Shown: positions 36,026 to 49,445 of the stretch, in pieces
How the letters are laid out: every line of letters starts with the position of its first letter
Numbering within the stretch: position 1 is the first letter of the stretch
DNA from: Hemibagrus wyckioides
Taxonomy: Eukaryota; Chordata; Actinopteri; Siluriformes; Bagridae
Direction of reading: 5' to 3'
Length of the DNA: 64,000 nt
Assembly: GCF_019097595.1 (NCBI RefSeq)
Contig: NC_080717.1
Span: 19,208,336 to 19,272,335 of the forward strand
Position numbers and translations under genes: made by a program
The notes under the pieces: generated by a model
What the model was told of the DNA's origin: nothing
What the model saw: the letters and a program-made list of their open reading frames with translations, nothing else
The model's database searches: none

Positions 36026-37474
36026 GAACACGAGAAACCCTGTACAGAAGGTAATCCAAGCTCAGGATGGATTTATTAGCAAATATCCATTTTAAAGACA
36101 TTTGAAACAGTCAAAAATCCACTCAAAGAATCTAGGGAGAAAAAGTTTGACACATAAATGTCATATCCGGAAACGTCACGGATTCCGTTTCCACAGCTCA
36201 ACACAGCCTACAACCATGACCCGACCCGGCCTCCCCTTCCCATAAACCACCTGCACTTCCTTGTTCTCAGTCACTTTAATTGTTTTCACATGAGCTTAAT
36301 AAGTATGTTTAGTTCGGCACCGTTTATAAGCAGCTCTGTTTCAGTTTGTATTTGTGAAGTATTTGTTCTGTTCCTTGGGTTCCTGATTTTACCGAGCCTG
36401 CCTTTCGCTCTTGATTGTCCAATTTTGGACGATTTTTGTGTAGCCCACGTTGATAATTGACTGATTTGTACATGGTTCTAACCAGTTTTCAGCTTTAACT
36501 TGTTTTTTTTTTTTTTGTAGATAATCCGCTGGACTGTGCCTAATAATCTGACCAGCATTTTCGCTCGCTTTGAGAGTCTGTTCTTCCTGACAGTAATAAA
36601 TTACATGCAAGGTCAAAAGATACAATAGGAACTTCTGTAAGTAAACTTTTTACAAATGAAAATAAGAGTGAGAAAGAGTTAAAACGAAAAATTTAAAACA
36701 TGAGTGAAGCATCAGAATAGATCGCTGTTCTTCGTGTATAGACCTATAGAACCTCTAGAAGCAACAAAAATACGCTGTATGTGAGTTGTGTCTTTTCTGT
36801 GTTTGAATGACTTGAACAATAGTAGTATAATCAGCAGATCATGGCCCTGACAACTCAGTCGCACAGGGGAAAAAGAAAGCTCATATGCAATTTATCTGCA
36901 GCACCTTTTATATGATAAAGATGAGAGTTCTGGCATAAGCATGTGTTGCATAGCAACATATCAAACTTTTACTTGAATGCTTTGTACAGTATGCCACTAT
37001 CTGCTTCAGGATATTTGAACCATGCTAACCTCTACTACATATTTGAATCAATGTGTAATAAATAGGTTTACAGCTATTTTTAACAGACTGAATGTTCATG
37101 CTTTTGCATAGACTGAAAAGCCTATGCTTTTCACCATGTACAGTATGATTAGACTCAAAGCTCATGAAGCTCAAAGCTATTCACACTCAGTAGAAATAAA
37201 AAAAATTAAGCATATGTGAATTATTTATTTATTTATTTATTTGATTGATTGATTGATTGATTGTTTGAGTATGTGTAGGCTATCTATGAATTAATTTAGG
37301 AATACATTATCCTTACACTGTTTTACCCTGTTCCTTTGGACACAAGCCATAGTACATGGCAGATGCTTTCTAAAATTATTTTGAGCCTAAGGACCTCCTG
37401 ATCTTTTCTGAAAACTTGCTGATGATGGGAGTAACCAAGAGAAGAGTTCTCTATCCATTATTTCAGTGTGATAA
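36026..37474. other. Unique stretch, no gene seen
   Basis: T tract at 36504-36518; TTTA/TTGA simple repeat at 37222-37263. No other feature recognised. Confidence 0.45.
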
Positions 37475-38290
37475 ATCTATGTATCCTGGCTATCCTTATA
37501 TAGCATTGCCTAGATTTACTTCCAGTGTAAACTTGTAGCGGATATACTCCTTTGCTACAATTATTGAAGATGTAATTACCTTTCAATCAAAACTTAGCAA
37601 AAAATAAAATAAAATAAATAAAAATAATGTAAGAATTGAAAAATTGTGTGGAAAAATTGTGTGGCATTAACTACCTCACATTGTCTGGGTTTACCTTCAA
37701 TATAAACCTATGGGACTTACAATGCTCCTTTCTTTATTACCTAGTTTTAAGTCATAAATTATTAGATATTTCAAAGATCTGGCTGACTAGCAAATATAAC
37801 TTAAGTAGCCTGGCTAGCCTAGCATTCCCTAGATTTACTTCTGGTGTAAACTTGTTGCAATTACACTCCTTAACTACGGTAATTAAACTTATATTTACCT
37901 TTCGACCAAGACCTAGGAAACAAAATAATGTCAGTAAATCTAGGTTAGCATTAACTACCTCACATTGCCTAGCTTTAACTCTAAATTAAACCTGTTGGAT
38001 GAATGTTTCTTACTTTGTTGCTATTATGTTTTAGCTATTTAAAATATCTGACTAACTAGGAAACATGACTGTATTTGTAATGTTCAGTAACATTACATAT
38101 TTGATCATTAAAAATAAAAAATTGCAAAAAAGCTAGGCTAGCATTAGCTACCTTGCATTATTCAATGTTCGTTTTATCTTCGAATTTGACTTGTTGCACT
38201 TACAATGTTCCTCTAAAATAATCAATATGCTTTCTTTAATTAAAACACAAGCAAGAACGTAAACGAAAAACAGAATAGCTATTAAAATTT
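37475..38290. repeat. Degenerate tandem repeat, about 140-190-bp units, five copies
   Basis: A unit with core TAGCATTNCCTAGATTTACT...GTGTAAACTTGTTGCA...TACACTCCTTTACTAC recurs with its core near 37501, 37676, 37820, 37960 and 38148. Units 1 and 3 resemble each other closely (TAGCATTGCCTAGATTTACT against TAGCATTCCCTAGATTTACT), as do units 2 and 4 (both with GCATTAACTACCTCACATTG). So the array looks like a duplicated dimer (A-B-A'-B') plus one extra unit. I do not recognise the unit as a known transposon or satellite. Confidence 0.6.
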
Positions 38291-38742
38291 TGCATTAAAA
38301 TTAATGATGCTGTATGTATTACAGTATTATTACGATATACGTTGTAAGACGGTACAACCTGTCAGTACTGTAGTTATCTAACTGCTTTCAGTATCACAGT
38401 AGAATGCTGCTTTGAGCTGAGCTTTATTGTAAAATGTATAGCAAAGACAGAAATTGGCAGTGTATACACAGCCAGAGTTTAGATCTCAGGAGTAATAGAA
38501 AAAAAGACCAAAAAGAAAAAAACAGAGCTGAATGGGAAAATGAAGTGATAGACCCCTTGGTGGAGTTTGTAAGGCAGGGGAACAGTAATCAACCGAGCAG
38601 GTAGGAGGGGATAATATGGCACCTTGGACTGCCTGCCTTGAAAATAGACTAATGCAGCAGGCTGCCTCTAAAATAGGAGAAAGTAGTTCCTTTCCAGTCC
38701 AGAGCTTCAAGGACTTTCCTAAATTGGGTGGGTTGTTGTACT

Positions 38743-38758
38743 TGTGTGTGTGTGTGTG

Positions 38759-38795
<37 letters not shown>
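38743..38795. repeat. (TG)n(GA)n compound microsatellite
   Basis: A TG run, the short spacer TTGTAA, then about 16 GA units. Confidence 0.95.
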
Positions 38796-38797
<2 letters not shown>

Positions 38798-40057
38798 ACC
38801 TGCTGTACTCAGCACTTGAGAGGTTTCAAAATTCCAGTCTTAAGCTGATAACAGAGCTGAGTGAACACGTTTGTCAGAAGGTCGAAAGTCCCCGCTGTTG
38901 GAATTGGAAGAAGTGTACAAGGAGATCAGGTGAAAAAGTAAGCCAACATCAACTGCCTCCATCAAAGCCTGCTCTCATCAGAGTGACCATCTTTTGAGTG
39001 GCATCCAGTAATTCTAGTATTGAGGAACTCCTGACTCTAGACTGGATGACTACTGTGAACATGTCAAATCTGCTGGAAAGACCTTCAGCTACACAGCAGG
39101 AGAAAGGTCTTCCCCATCCTGCGCTTACCTCCTCTTACTCCTGGTTGATGTCTTTGAGGAAAAAGTTGTGCAATAAAATATACATGTCTTACCAGAAAGG
39201 CGGCAATGATATTTTCACATGCGGAAAAAAACAGAGTTTCTTTCATCAATCTTTTGTGCAAGTAGTAAGCCATGGGAGGAATTGTTTATTTTTTCTCATG
39301 CTAACAAATTTTTTTTTCAAAGATGACATGAATAAAAAAAATAAAAAAAAATCGCAAGCCTTTCCAATCTCAATTACACAACTTTGAGCGAAAGTGATGA
39401 TTGATGTTAGGTGCAAACAGATTGCTTCTATAGATGTCAAGCTCACTGTAGCTGAGGTGAAAAATGTAAGTCATTTAATGTTGGAGTGGGGTTTCAGTAA
39501 ATCAGAGCCTCAGGCTTCATGTCACAGCTTTTAACAGCTCTTGCAACTGGACAGGTGCAGTCAAATCCAGAATTATTGGCACTGTTGAATATAGGGAAGA
39601 TGGATATATGAAATGAATAGCCACCCCATGATTAATATTTGCTGAAGCCTCCCATTGAGAGAAGAACAGCACTGAGAGCCAGATGCACATACATCACGAG
39701 GCTCAGTGCAAAGCGGATTGGCTACAAAAAGCATTTGCACTGCTCCTGAAATTAACTTCTAAGTCTGTAGCTCATCACGCAAACTGCGCCTGGAGCCGTG
39801 TACTAAACACGCTCTGTGGGAAGCGCAAATTGTGGCTTAAATGTGAAAGAATATTGGAAATGATCAACCACAGAGCTGCAAGAAGAAATGCAAGACAGTA
39901 CTTACAATGATGTCCTTATAAATGAACTTCTTGTTAAATACAGAAGTGAAGGGCATTAACATGGCTAATATGCCAGTTTGATTGTTCACTGCTTTTTAAT
40001 GAAAAGACTGCTGTGTACAGAATAAGCTAGCAGCTTCGTATAAAAGTATGTAATTAA

Positions 40058-40112
40058 ACCAACCTCCAGATCAGTTGTCCAACATCTTAACCACTAAGGT
40101 ACCACATCCCAT
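40058..40112 (-). mobile_element. SINE head fragment
   Basis: The minus strand reads GGATGTGGTACCTTAGTGGT, TAAGATGTTGGACAACTGAT, close to the tRNA-like head of the SINE at 32485. No body or tail follows. Confidence 0.5.
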
Positions 40113-41894
40113 CGCTTGATAAGAGAAAGAGTGATGTGATGTGTTCATGATATATTCCTGCTAGGATCAGGGTTGCCATATTTCTGTGAATTGCATGCAA
40201 GGCACTAATTTACTAGTTGTTACAAACCCGTATGCTGTTAATTTCTCAAAGTTTAGTAAATCATTGGAACTTAAGGTGCTTTAACAGTGGCAGTCTAAAA
40301 TAGAGCATGGTTCACATAAAAACTTGGTACATAATAGCACTGGAAAAAAAGTGAGTCATGTTGTGTTCTCCATGAGTGTTTGTGAAGATGTTTGTGTGAT
40401 GAGATGAATGCAGATGTACCCAGGTTTGATAGAATCAAGTGAGTCTTAAACCATACCAGCGCTGTGATGGGTGCTGGGATCAATCACACTCAGATTCAGA
40501 CCACAGCAAAAGTGCCCAGTGTGAAAACCATCAAAATTGCATGTTTAGGCATTGTCATTTTTTTTGCACAGAATGTGGCCTCATTACACCTACAACTGAA
40601 CACTAATAAATGCTTAATACATCATGTCATAAGTCTGTTCCTGTAATGTCTAACAACAGAGTGTTAGAAGGATATTGGACCACATCTCCATCCATTTCAA
40701 GCTCTTTTAAACACACAGTTTGTGCATGTGCACGCCCTGTTCAATTCAACACGCAGGTTTTAACAAGGGCTCAAATCCAGAGACAAAGATAACCATCACA
40801 AAAGACAGATTTTCCTTCCCAAACCATTTGTCTTGTTGAAAGAGTCATCAAGAGTCATCTGAACCTCCTAGTAGAGGCAACCATGTTTTAGGTCAAAATA
40901 TCAATCACAATCCCATCAATCTTCACAAGAAACCCTCTGGACACTATTACACCAGCTTCTTTGGGTGACATTCAAGTGATTAATTTTAACCAGTCAGGAA
41001 AAATGTCAGCAAATCAAGCAACAGGTCAACATGTGTGTGGGGGGGTGAAGCAGCATGTGCTTTATATCTAAGTACCTGCTTCATCATCGAAGGTTTGATT
41101 TATTTATTTTTATTTTATTTTTTTGCAGTTGATGTGGATATAGGAGTAAAAAAAGCAAACCAGTCGCAAAGCATTAATAATCAGCCACAATACTCTACAG
41201 TGGATTTGAGTGCTTTAACATCCCTGCTGACGGCAGTCATGGACAGAAGAGATTTTGATTATTGTTTCTCAGACCAAAATACACAATTCTGATTGGAGTT
41301 CCAGTGACGCTTGATTGTATTCGGACACTGTCTGAGGAAGTGCTTCTTTCCTGAATGCCTACTGTTTTGTTCTGAAGATGGTGTCTAATAATAGTAGACT
41401 ATGCCCACGTGTCCTCTTCACAGCAAACTTATTAACATATTAAACATTTTTTTTTACCAGTAAAAAGTACCAGTGGTAGTCTATTTTGCAGTCTGAAATG
41501 TTTATACTTCTGTTGGGAAAACCTTACACAAAATTGTAATGGTTGACGATTAAGATTAAGTTGAGCTTAAAATTTTAGAGCAGAAATGGGTTTGATATCA
41601 CTATTTACTCGTGGGAACATTTGTGTGAAGGAAGGGTTTTTTGAAACTTTTCGATAAATATATATTGCCTGTAGTAGGCTACAGAAATATTTCAGAGACA
41701 TTAGAAAGCTCCGATTGTCTACTTTCATATGAGCTTTATATTAATCACCAGTGTGCATTGTAACAGGACAAAGAAATTCAATGCTGAACATAGACACAAC
41801 AAAATAAGTGCAAATTTCATGATTTCGTATGATTATTATATTATATATGGATTTGTCAGCCTAGAAAATATACAAAAAATAAGCATAAGAAGCA

Positions 41895-42470
41895 GCATGA
41901 GCTTTATTTATATAATGCTTTACACAAAAAGATTAGACAAGAATAAAATAATCCACAATCCTAAACAATGCAAATCACAATAAGAAAAAAAAAAAACCTT
42001 GAAAATAAAATAAAACAGTAAATCATAGCGAAGGAAGGTAAGCGGTAAAATGGTAAAAGGTTAAAAACAGTGAATGAATATAAACATTCTACAAAAGAAA
42101 ACAATCTACAAATAATGAAATCATTTAAATTGCCAGTGTGAATAAGCCAGTCTGGTCTTTAATCTAGATTTAAAGCATTCCCTGAACCTGTTTTTCTAAT
42201 ATCCCCTGGAAGATTATTCTGAACTTTAGGGGCAATAGGAGAAGAAAAAAAAGCATTTATTACCGACTGAGAGATTGATTATGGGAATTAACAGTAAACC
42301 TGCCTGAAGTGCTGCAGATGGTTTAAACAGTTTCAGATGATCAGTAAACTATGTTGGCACTAAAGCATTTAGAGCTTTATCGAAATATTTAGCAAAACTT
42401 TGCAGTCGATTCTGGACTTAATAGGCAATAAAAGTGAAAAAGAAAAGCGTGCCAATTTTAAATTGGATGA
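41895..42470 (+). mobile_element. Diverged dispersed teleost repeat, unnamed
   Basis: Contains GAGCTTTATTTATATAATGC, a CAGTCTGGTCTTTAATCTAG block, GGAAGATTATTCTGAAC, TTGGCACTAAAGCATTTAGA and GCTTTATCGAAATATTTAGC. I recognise this order from a common fish repeat, but the copy is old and its superfamily is not assigned. Confidence 0.4.
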
Positions 42471-42529
42471 CTGAATGAATATAAATAAATAAATAGATAG
42501 ATAAATAAATAAATGGGGAAAAAAGCCCA

Positions 42530-42760
42530 TAGGCCCTTTGATTAAAATCTAATTATTCTCTGTCATTATCTTTGCAAAGATGGTGTGCAGAAGTCAGGGA
42601 CGAGTCCATTTCCTCTTTGGCATTTGATATTTGCATAGGAGGTGAAAAACAATTAGAACCATGGGGATTGGCCATATTAGCCCAATCCCTTGGAAATGAA
42701 TTTATTACCTGCCAACTGCTTAATTGATTCCGTGTGACTGCATTCTCTTAGAAGTTGATG
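42530..42760. promoter_or_regulatory. Candidate conserved non-coding block
   Basis: Repeat-free with CTAATTATTC, GATATTTGCATAGG, AACAATTAGAACC and CTTAATTGATTCC, a dense set of homeodomain/POU-like words. Inference only. Confidence 0.3.
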
Positions 42761-43589
42761 TGGTCTGGGTGTAAATACACCGATCCACCACAATAGCAAC
42801 GAAAACTTCAGACAAAAAAACAAGACGAAACAGTTCTCTCCCAGTCCTTCTATGTACACCGTCAATCACTTCAGCAACTGCAGTCAGGAAAAAAAAGACT
42901 GTATAACCATGTCTTAGGGAACTACTACATTAATTCCTTACATCTGTTCCAGTTTGTGTGTATTGAGCTGAAGCATGTCCGCTTAACACAAGGCTTTTGA
43001 TCACAGAATCGCTCCACAGCCGCATGTTCCACAAAAGAGAGTCTCTCGCTATTGGCAGCATGAGGCTACCAGCAAATACCAAAATAATGTGTCATTGCCC
43101 TGCGGACATACCCTTGTCCTTTTCATTCTCTTTGTGCTAGAGAAACAATACGGACAAAAGGCGAGCGATTATGCACTACATCATGATGGGACAACAGTGT
43201 TCATGGAGAAGGATAGATGAAACTGCCCAGGGAAATTAAGTCTCTACTAGGGGATGTTCTGGATTGTAAGGGGTATTGTGTAGTGTGTGTGTGTGTGTCC
43301 AGTGTTCTATAAGTCTATAATGTTGCTGGGTTTCACACTCTTCTTCATGATTCTTCACAAGACAAAAGCAGAACACACAAAACAAACACAATGCAACACA
43401 AACAGTAATGCCTCAGCTGTTGTTGCTTTCAGTGATACATTCTGAGATATACAAACATGTTTAATATTTGCAGCTTGCATTACATTTTCATGCTGATAGA
43501 AAAAGATCTTCATCAAAAACAACAACAAAAAATAAAAACCCACACACACATTAGTGATTCTCTGTAATGCTCATGTGACTTGACTGAAT
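42761..43589. other. Unique stretch, nothing recognised
   Basis: A GT run lies at 43282-43298 and an A/CA-rich run near 43519-43551. No gene. Confidence 0.45.
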
Positions 43590-43960
43590 TAACACATTTG
43601 AGGCCCATTTTCACAGGCATTTCTGGATGAAATGTATGACTCCATGACCAATTATATCATTAGCGCCAGATGTTCCTGCAGCTGTATTCATACCGACAGC
43701 AGTACAGAGGGTTAAATTAACGACATTAATTGAACAATAAAGCTCCCGATGAGCCTCCAAATGGCTGTGGATTACATCAAAGTCAAGCCTTGAAAAAATG
43801 ATTTCCCCCAAATGGATAGCAGCCATTTATCAATATACGATGAACAGCTGAGAAAATATTGATTAGCTTTTGTGTGCAACTCTTTTATCCATAGTTCCTC
43901 CAGGAAATTAAATCTTCTTGTTTGCATAGTGACATGTAATAAATAAATACAATACAAATG
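43590..43960. promoter_or_regulatory. Candidate conserved non-coding block
   Basis: Repeat-free. Contains CCAATTATATCATTAGCGCC, AAATTAACGACATTAATTG and AACAATAAAG (SOX-like core) in compact order. The window's other blocks share this character. Inference only. Confidence 0.3.
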
Positions 43961-44090
43961 ATTCAAGAGACGAAGTTTTGGCAGTGACTGGAAGCGAAAT
44001 TAAATATTAGGTTTTAATCTTAAATCTTGTCTTGAACAATACTACCATTACTACTGCTCCTTCTCAAACCCCATCTCTGAAACCTATTAA

Positions 44091-44390
44091 TCCATCCATC
44101 TTTTTTCTGCAACACTTACTCTACACAGGGAACCTGGAGCCTCAGCGGACTCAGGGCACAAGGGCAGGGTGCCAACCCATCACATGGCACAATCGTGCAC
44201 ACACACTCAACACACTATGGACAATTTAGAGACGCCAAGCAACCTACAAGACATATCTTTACATTTGGGGAGGAAACCGCTGAAACACAGGGAGAACATG
44301 CAAACTCCACGCACACAGGACAGACATGTGTCTCGAAAGCCCAGCCCCAAAGGCGTGAGGCAAATGTTCTAACCACCAAGCCGCCTTCCC
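44091..44390 (-). mobile_element. tRNA-headed SINE, full length with target-site duplication
   Basis: The plus strand runs from the tail complement TCCATCCATC through CTGGAGCCTC, CACATGGCACAATCGTG and CAATTTAGAGACGCC to CAGGGAGAACATGCAAACTC and the head complement AACCACCAAGCCGCC. Flanks TGAAACCTATTAA (left) and TGAAACCTAATAA (right) form a 13-bp target-site duplication with one mismatch, which marks the true element borders and shows LINE-type integration. Confidence 0.8.
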
Positions 44391-44479
44391 CTGAAACCTA
44401 ATAATGCCAAAGATTTAATAAAACTCCAATCAGTAGTATCACAGTACAAGCCAGAATTAAATCTTTAATATAGGTCCAA

Positions 44480-45250
44480 AAATATCACCAGGGAGAATAT
44501 TAATCCTCATTATTCACTGTCTTAAGAGAGTTTCTTTAAAACTTTTATGCCACTCCCTGTCATACAAAGTTAGCAAATCACGGAGGTTAATCGAGAAGCC
44601 GGCGCTGCATCAGTCGCCCTCTCGTTCTGAGTTCAGCAGAGCCAATGACCCTAAGCTTTTAACTACGTTTACATCTTTCTCTATGGAGAAACGTCTCTTT
44701 GCATCAATTAACAAGAACAGTCCCTGCTATAATAGATATCCATACTCATGCACTTAGGGAAATAAGGTTCTTAAAATCTTTAATTGATATGCAGGGGGTC
44801 ATCTTATTAACCTGAACACTTGGTGAACATGTTGGGGATTTAAGATATTGGTTTCAGATCTTCAATATTCCTGATTAAATAAATATTAGCACATTTTCCA
44901 AGTAGATATTAGTCTCATGCATATGCACCATAAATCTCATACATACATCTCTGCACTGTGCTCAACGTAATCCAGCCACTTTTTGGAGAAGCCCATTTCT
45001 ATTAAAATGCAGGCTGCATGTGTGAGATTACTGCCAGATGCCACAGGGAGCAAATGATGTTAATTGTTTTATCCGTATCAGTTATGGGAGATATGGCACA
45101 CATTACAGTAACAGGTGCAATGGTGATACGATAAAGAGACACTAATGCTGCAAGCCAGCCTGCTCAGCTCTCGTCACTGTTGTCTGTGCTGTTTTATCTG
45201 CCTCGTCATATTTGATCTTGAATAGATTACTCTGCCATACATTAAGCCCT
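44480..45250. promoter_or_regulatory. Candidate conserved non-coding block
   Basis: Repeat-free, with ATGCATATGCACC, TTAATTGTTTTATCC and TCTTTAATTGATATGC words. CpG-poor except around 44590-44630. No frame of coding character. Inference only. Confidence 0.25.
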
Positions 45251-45474
45251 CAAGTGCTAATAGTATTCATGCTGATTAATGTATATACTAGAAAATGTCA
45301 GAACTGTCTCTGAATTCTCATCTCTATCACCTACATCAGCAGAGATTGTAATTAGTCTCATATTCATACAGTATATGTGCTGGACAGATTTTTTTTTTTT
45401 TTTATCCTGCTGCACAGTTATTATTTTTGTTTCCATCTGCCTGCAGCATTTTCTAACTAATGTAGTAGACAGGG

Positions 45475-45745
45475 TGTTTACTCCCTGTCTTCAGTCTGTC
45501 TGTGGAGTTTGCATGTTTTCCCCGTGTTTTGGGGGCTACCTCTGGGTTACTCTGGATTCTTCCCTCAGTCCAAAGACATGCATAGTAGGCTGACTGGCAT
45601 CTCTAAATTGTCCATAGTATGTGATTGGGGGTGTGTGTGTATAATTGTGCCCTGCGGTGGCTTGGCACCAGAACCGAATCCTGGTCCCACATGACAGTGT
45701 GTAGGATATGTGGTATAGACAATAAATGAATGAATGAATAAATAA
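45475..45745 (+). mobile_element. tRNA-headed SINE copy, 5' decayed
   Basis: Carries GTGGAGTTTGCATGTTTTCC, CCAAAGACATGCATAGTAGG, GGCATCTCTAAATTGTCCAT, TGTGCCCTGCGGTGGCTTGG and GGTATAGACAATAAATGAAT followed by a GAAT tail. The canonical body order is intact. Immediately upstream of the visible part the tRNA-like head cannot be followed. Confidence 0.75.
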
Positions 45746-46235
45746 GACAAGTACTAGCATAACAATAATAACTACAAGTACTGAACAACACAGCAGCCTA
45801 ACTGCAACCCTCACCAGGCATTTGCAAGAGATGAGCGCATCAAGAGTGTAAATGTATCTACTTATTTTTACATTCACTACTTGCCTTTATGAGAAAAGCT
45901 GATTTTTTTGTTTTGTCCCATAGGCATAATCAATTAAGTTTCACTCTGATCCGTATGTTGTGGATTTGTGTCTGTTTATTTCACATCATGTGTTTTGTGT
46001 TAATTTAAATGACAAACGAATAGGCTGTGGACAGAACCGATGCATAAGAGCAAATGAATATGTCCTCTTCACCCCAAAAATCTAAATAAAAAATCAGAAC
46101 TAGTGTAAAAGCCAGGATTAACTGACCTTTCATCTTTGTGAGAACTCCATTGGAATTATTCATGCAGCCTCATTAGATATCTATTTTGGGCTGCTATACA
46201 TCTGTCGAAATGAAAGTAAGCATGCATGACTTCAT

Positions 46236-46269
<34 letters not shown>

Positions 46270-49200
46270 TATAGCAATCAATCTTAAAAGTAAAATAAAA
46301 TGGTCTTTAAACTCTCATTAAACTGGAATTTCATGAATTTCCATGTAGCAAGTAGGGTTAGATTAGACAATTAAGTAATTTACACTGAACGTTCCTTTAT
46401 TTGTGGCAACCTGTGAAAACCCTGCACATGCACATCATTTTTTCAACTATATAAATACATAATTTCAAATATATATAACCACCTGTAAAAGTGATTTTGC
46501 AGAATGTAAACAAGCTCAACGTCGTCTCTTTACTCCACTCATCTTTGTACATTATTAACGAGCGTTTATTGTTTTTATTTTACTTTTTTAAAAAACATTT
46601 TGTTAAAACTGTATTATTAGTACTCTTCTCTGTACATGTGATAGTATACATTCATCATCATTTTTAACTATTTTCCAGAAACAAAGACACTTCTTTCCTT
46701 GGCCAGACAATTAGGTCACCCAGTGGAGCCTCAAGTTGAAATAGTCAAATAATCATTAGCATTATTCTAATTATTTTAAAGAACTAGAGCAATAAACTTT
46801 CTCTCTTGGGGCTGAACTAGTTATAGCTTAAAGCTGACATTAGTTTACATGAAAAATCAATTTCAGAACTTGTTCATATCAGATCAGTTCCTTTATTTAT
46901 TTATTTATTTATTTAGCATTATAATGGCAACATTGTCACATTTTGTGGCACATAAAAGCAATATCACTTCTGCAACCCTTCGATTCTTCTGATTCCCAAG
47001 CAGGCAAAGAGAGCCCTGTTTGATAACAGCAATTCTAGAAAGGTCACAGACATCAAGAAAATAGGACGAATGAGCCAGGGGGTTTTAAAGCTGTATTAAT
47101 GAGAGTCCCTTGCTGGCACATCCTCTCTTAGGTCAGACCATCACCTAAAATGATAAAGATTTATCAGAAGGAGGCGAGCTGGTCAAAGCTTTCTCTTATC
47201 TCATGCCATCCTTTTATGAAAGCAACCACTGTCAAGACCCACGGTGGATGAAAGCTGATGCATCACTGTTATAGACCAGAGGAAGAAGGAAAGCTCCCCA
47301 AAGTCTGTAAATATTTTATGCAATATATTTTGTACTCTTTGAGAATTTTTAAGGGGGTAGTAACCACATTATGCTTGACTTTGAAGATACTCTGAAGAGG
47401 TAGCATACATAAAACAGGAAATGACTTCAGATAAGAAATGGCCTTCCTCATGGGATCTGTCTTTGCAATTCAGATTTGAGAGGAGCAAGTAGAAGTCTTG
47501 CTTCGAGACAAAACTCATGTTACTTTGAAAAGGTTGGTCATGTTCCTATGATGTTCTACTTCTACATGTTTTTATTCAGATTTGGATAATCAGTGGTTTT
47601 TGTGATTTTAGCTTCAAACAAACAACAGGCTACAGTACTCACACTATACAAGAGAAATATATTGACCACGCTCTATAAATGACACCGCCATTGATATACT
47701 GTATTGCAGAGGATTTATAGCTACATCTATATTACGAATGGATTTCTCAAGCCACTGGGGACGTACAGCACAGCATGAATCGGTGCTGGAAATCTGCTGC
47801 GCTGTCATGTAGACACAGCAGAAATTAGACTCATCGTAAACTCATCATAAAGATGTCACAAGCAGTTGCAATAGCTTTTGTCATGACAGAGAAATTTGCC
47901 TAGAACCAACAAGGATTGTAAAAAATAAACAAGCAAAGTAACAAAAAGATCACAAACATTTCTTTTTCTTTTTCAGTGATTCTCATGTACGGATCAGGAT
48001 CAGTGTGAATAAAGACTGTTTAGCACAGGGAAGGGGACTTGATTTATAATTATTATTATTATTAATTATTAAGGCAACTGCATTATGGCAGTTATTCACC
48101 GCCAGGATTATAAAGGTAAAATCACAATAGTCTAATGCTGCACCTCTGATTAACATGGCCACTGGCTTTCCTCTGCTTTTGGCATATCCGTCATCTTTCC
48201 TGCTTAGTTATGTATTCATCCACACTAAGTGATCTTTATTTTGTGTGAGGTACGCACCCTACGGGCCACGGATAAAGCCATAAATCCATTGTTGACATGG
48301 CAACCATTAAACCTGAATTGCTGGGTTTTGGAGTGAGGCTGTCGCAGTATGATAAAACGTGTGAACGCAGTTTCACACAGCAATTCAAGCAGCAACTGTT
48401 GTGTCTACAAGCTTCGCTCTCTCCGAGGGAAAACAGAAGCTCATGCTGGAAACCCAAAATGAATGAGGCTCTCTGACAAAGAAGAAAGGTTCTACTGCAA
48501 TTTCTGTCTACCTAATTCAAACGCTGAGTGAAAGATTCTGGCTGTGGTGATGTGGGACTGATACGGCTTTCGATTCATAACTGATGTCTTTTTTTCCCTC
48601 TCTATTTCAGAATTGGGTCATTGTATCTGATGCAAAATCAGACCACTGCATGAACGCACAGGGAAAAAAAGCATACAAAATCTAAGATAATAAGTGCATT
48701 GTCTTGAGATAATTGTAGTATAATGCATAAATTGTGGCTAATGTCCAGCCAGGAGCTTTATAATTCAGACAATATTCAACAATTTGACACACTAGAGACC
48801 ACGAGACACCTACAGAATTGCTAATGATGAGAGGGCAGCGGCTCACAAGCACTACCTTGCTGGACATTAAGTCAGGAATAAAACATGACAGGGTGTGTTG
48901 TTATAGGGAAACAATCCATGATGGGTTGTGATGCGGCCTGAAACCACAAATACCACACTGATTTGTTATTTAAAAAACTCCATATATTAACAAATGACAC
49001 ATCATGCTTTTTAACTGTTTATAGCATCATTTAATGTCATGAAATGTCCACAAGACAAGTTAGTTCTTGTTATAGCAGCTATAAACAGTCATTCCTTTAC
49101 CAGTCTCTCTTTTATTCACTTACTTGATGTACAGATTAAAATGTGGCATCAGCATCAAGAAAAACACAAATACCTTTACACTTATGCTCCCTAGTTTAGC

Positions 49201-49329
49201 AGTCAGGGCACTGATCAGGGATGTGACCATTTTAAGATCTGTCTCAATCAAAACATAGAGTCCCTAAAAAAATCACACAATGCATCACAAATACCTGTGC
49301 ACTGTTACCTTACTAAAAAAAACAAAAAA
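45746..49329. other. Unique stretch; possible old repeat near 48880-49200
   Basis: Contains (AT)n at 46235-46271, TTTA repeats at 46891-46914 and TTA repeats near 48050. The stretch from about 48880 (CATGACAGGGTGTGTTGTTA on) has the feel of a dispersed fish repeat, but I could find no ends or target-site duplication. The part 46980-47250 looks regulatory. Confidence 0.4.
46235..46271. repeat. (AT)n microsatellite
   Basis: Alternating AT with one CAT interruption. Confidence 0.95.
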
Positions 49330-49445
49330 ATCATATTTATCTCAAGTCTCTGAGCTTGGAAAAAATGCCAAACATACCAAAAACACCAATCATAACCTTC
49401 CAATCAGTAGTCCAACACCTTAAACACCAAGCTACCACATCCCCT
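49330..49445 (-). mobile_element. Diverged SINE copy with L2-tail family head
   Basis: The minus strand begins GGGGATGTGGTAGCTTGGTG, TTTAAGGTGTTGGACTACTG and continues to a decayed body matching the TTTATCTCA...CTGAGC segment of the copy at 32485. Part of the body is deleted. Confidence 0.55.

Larger units (their letters stand above)
38291..41894. other. Unique stretch with one microsatellite and a SINE-head fragment
   Basis: Aside from the listed items, a possible decayed transposon end lies near 39555-39585 (GTGCAGTCAAATCCAGAATT, then ATTGGCAC) without a visible partner. Open frames up to 129 codons have no domain. Confidence 0.4.

Noticed and set aside
39555..39700. Another Tc1 element starting GTGCAGTCAAATCCAG
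   Set aside because: Weak resemblance to one terminal repeat; no partner end or TA duplication found.
41128..41292. Possible exon after a pyrimidine-rich tract ending TTTTTTTTGCAG
   Set aside because: An acceptor-like site is followed by about 54 open codons and a stop, but the protein is not recognised, no donor or upstream exon was found, and T-rich tracts are frequent here.
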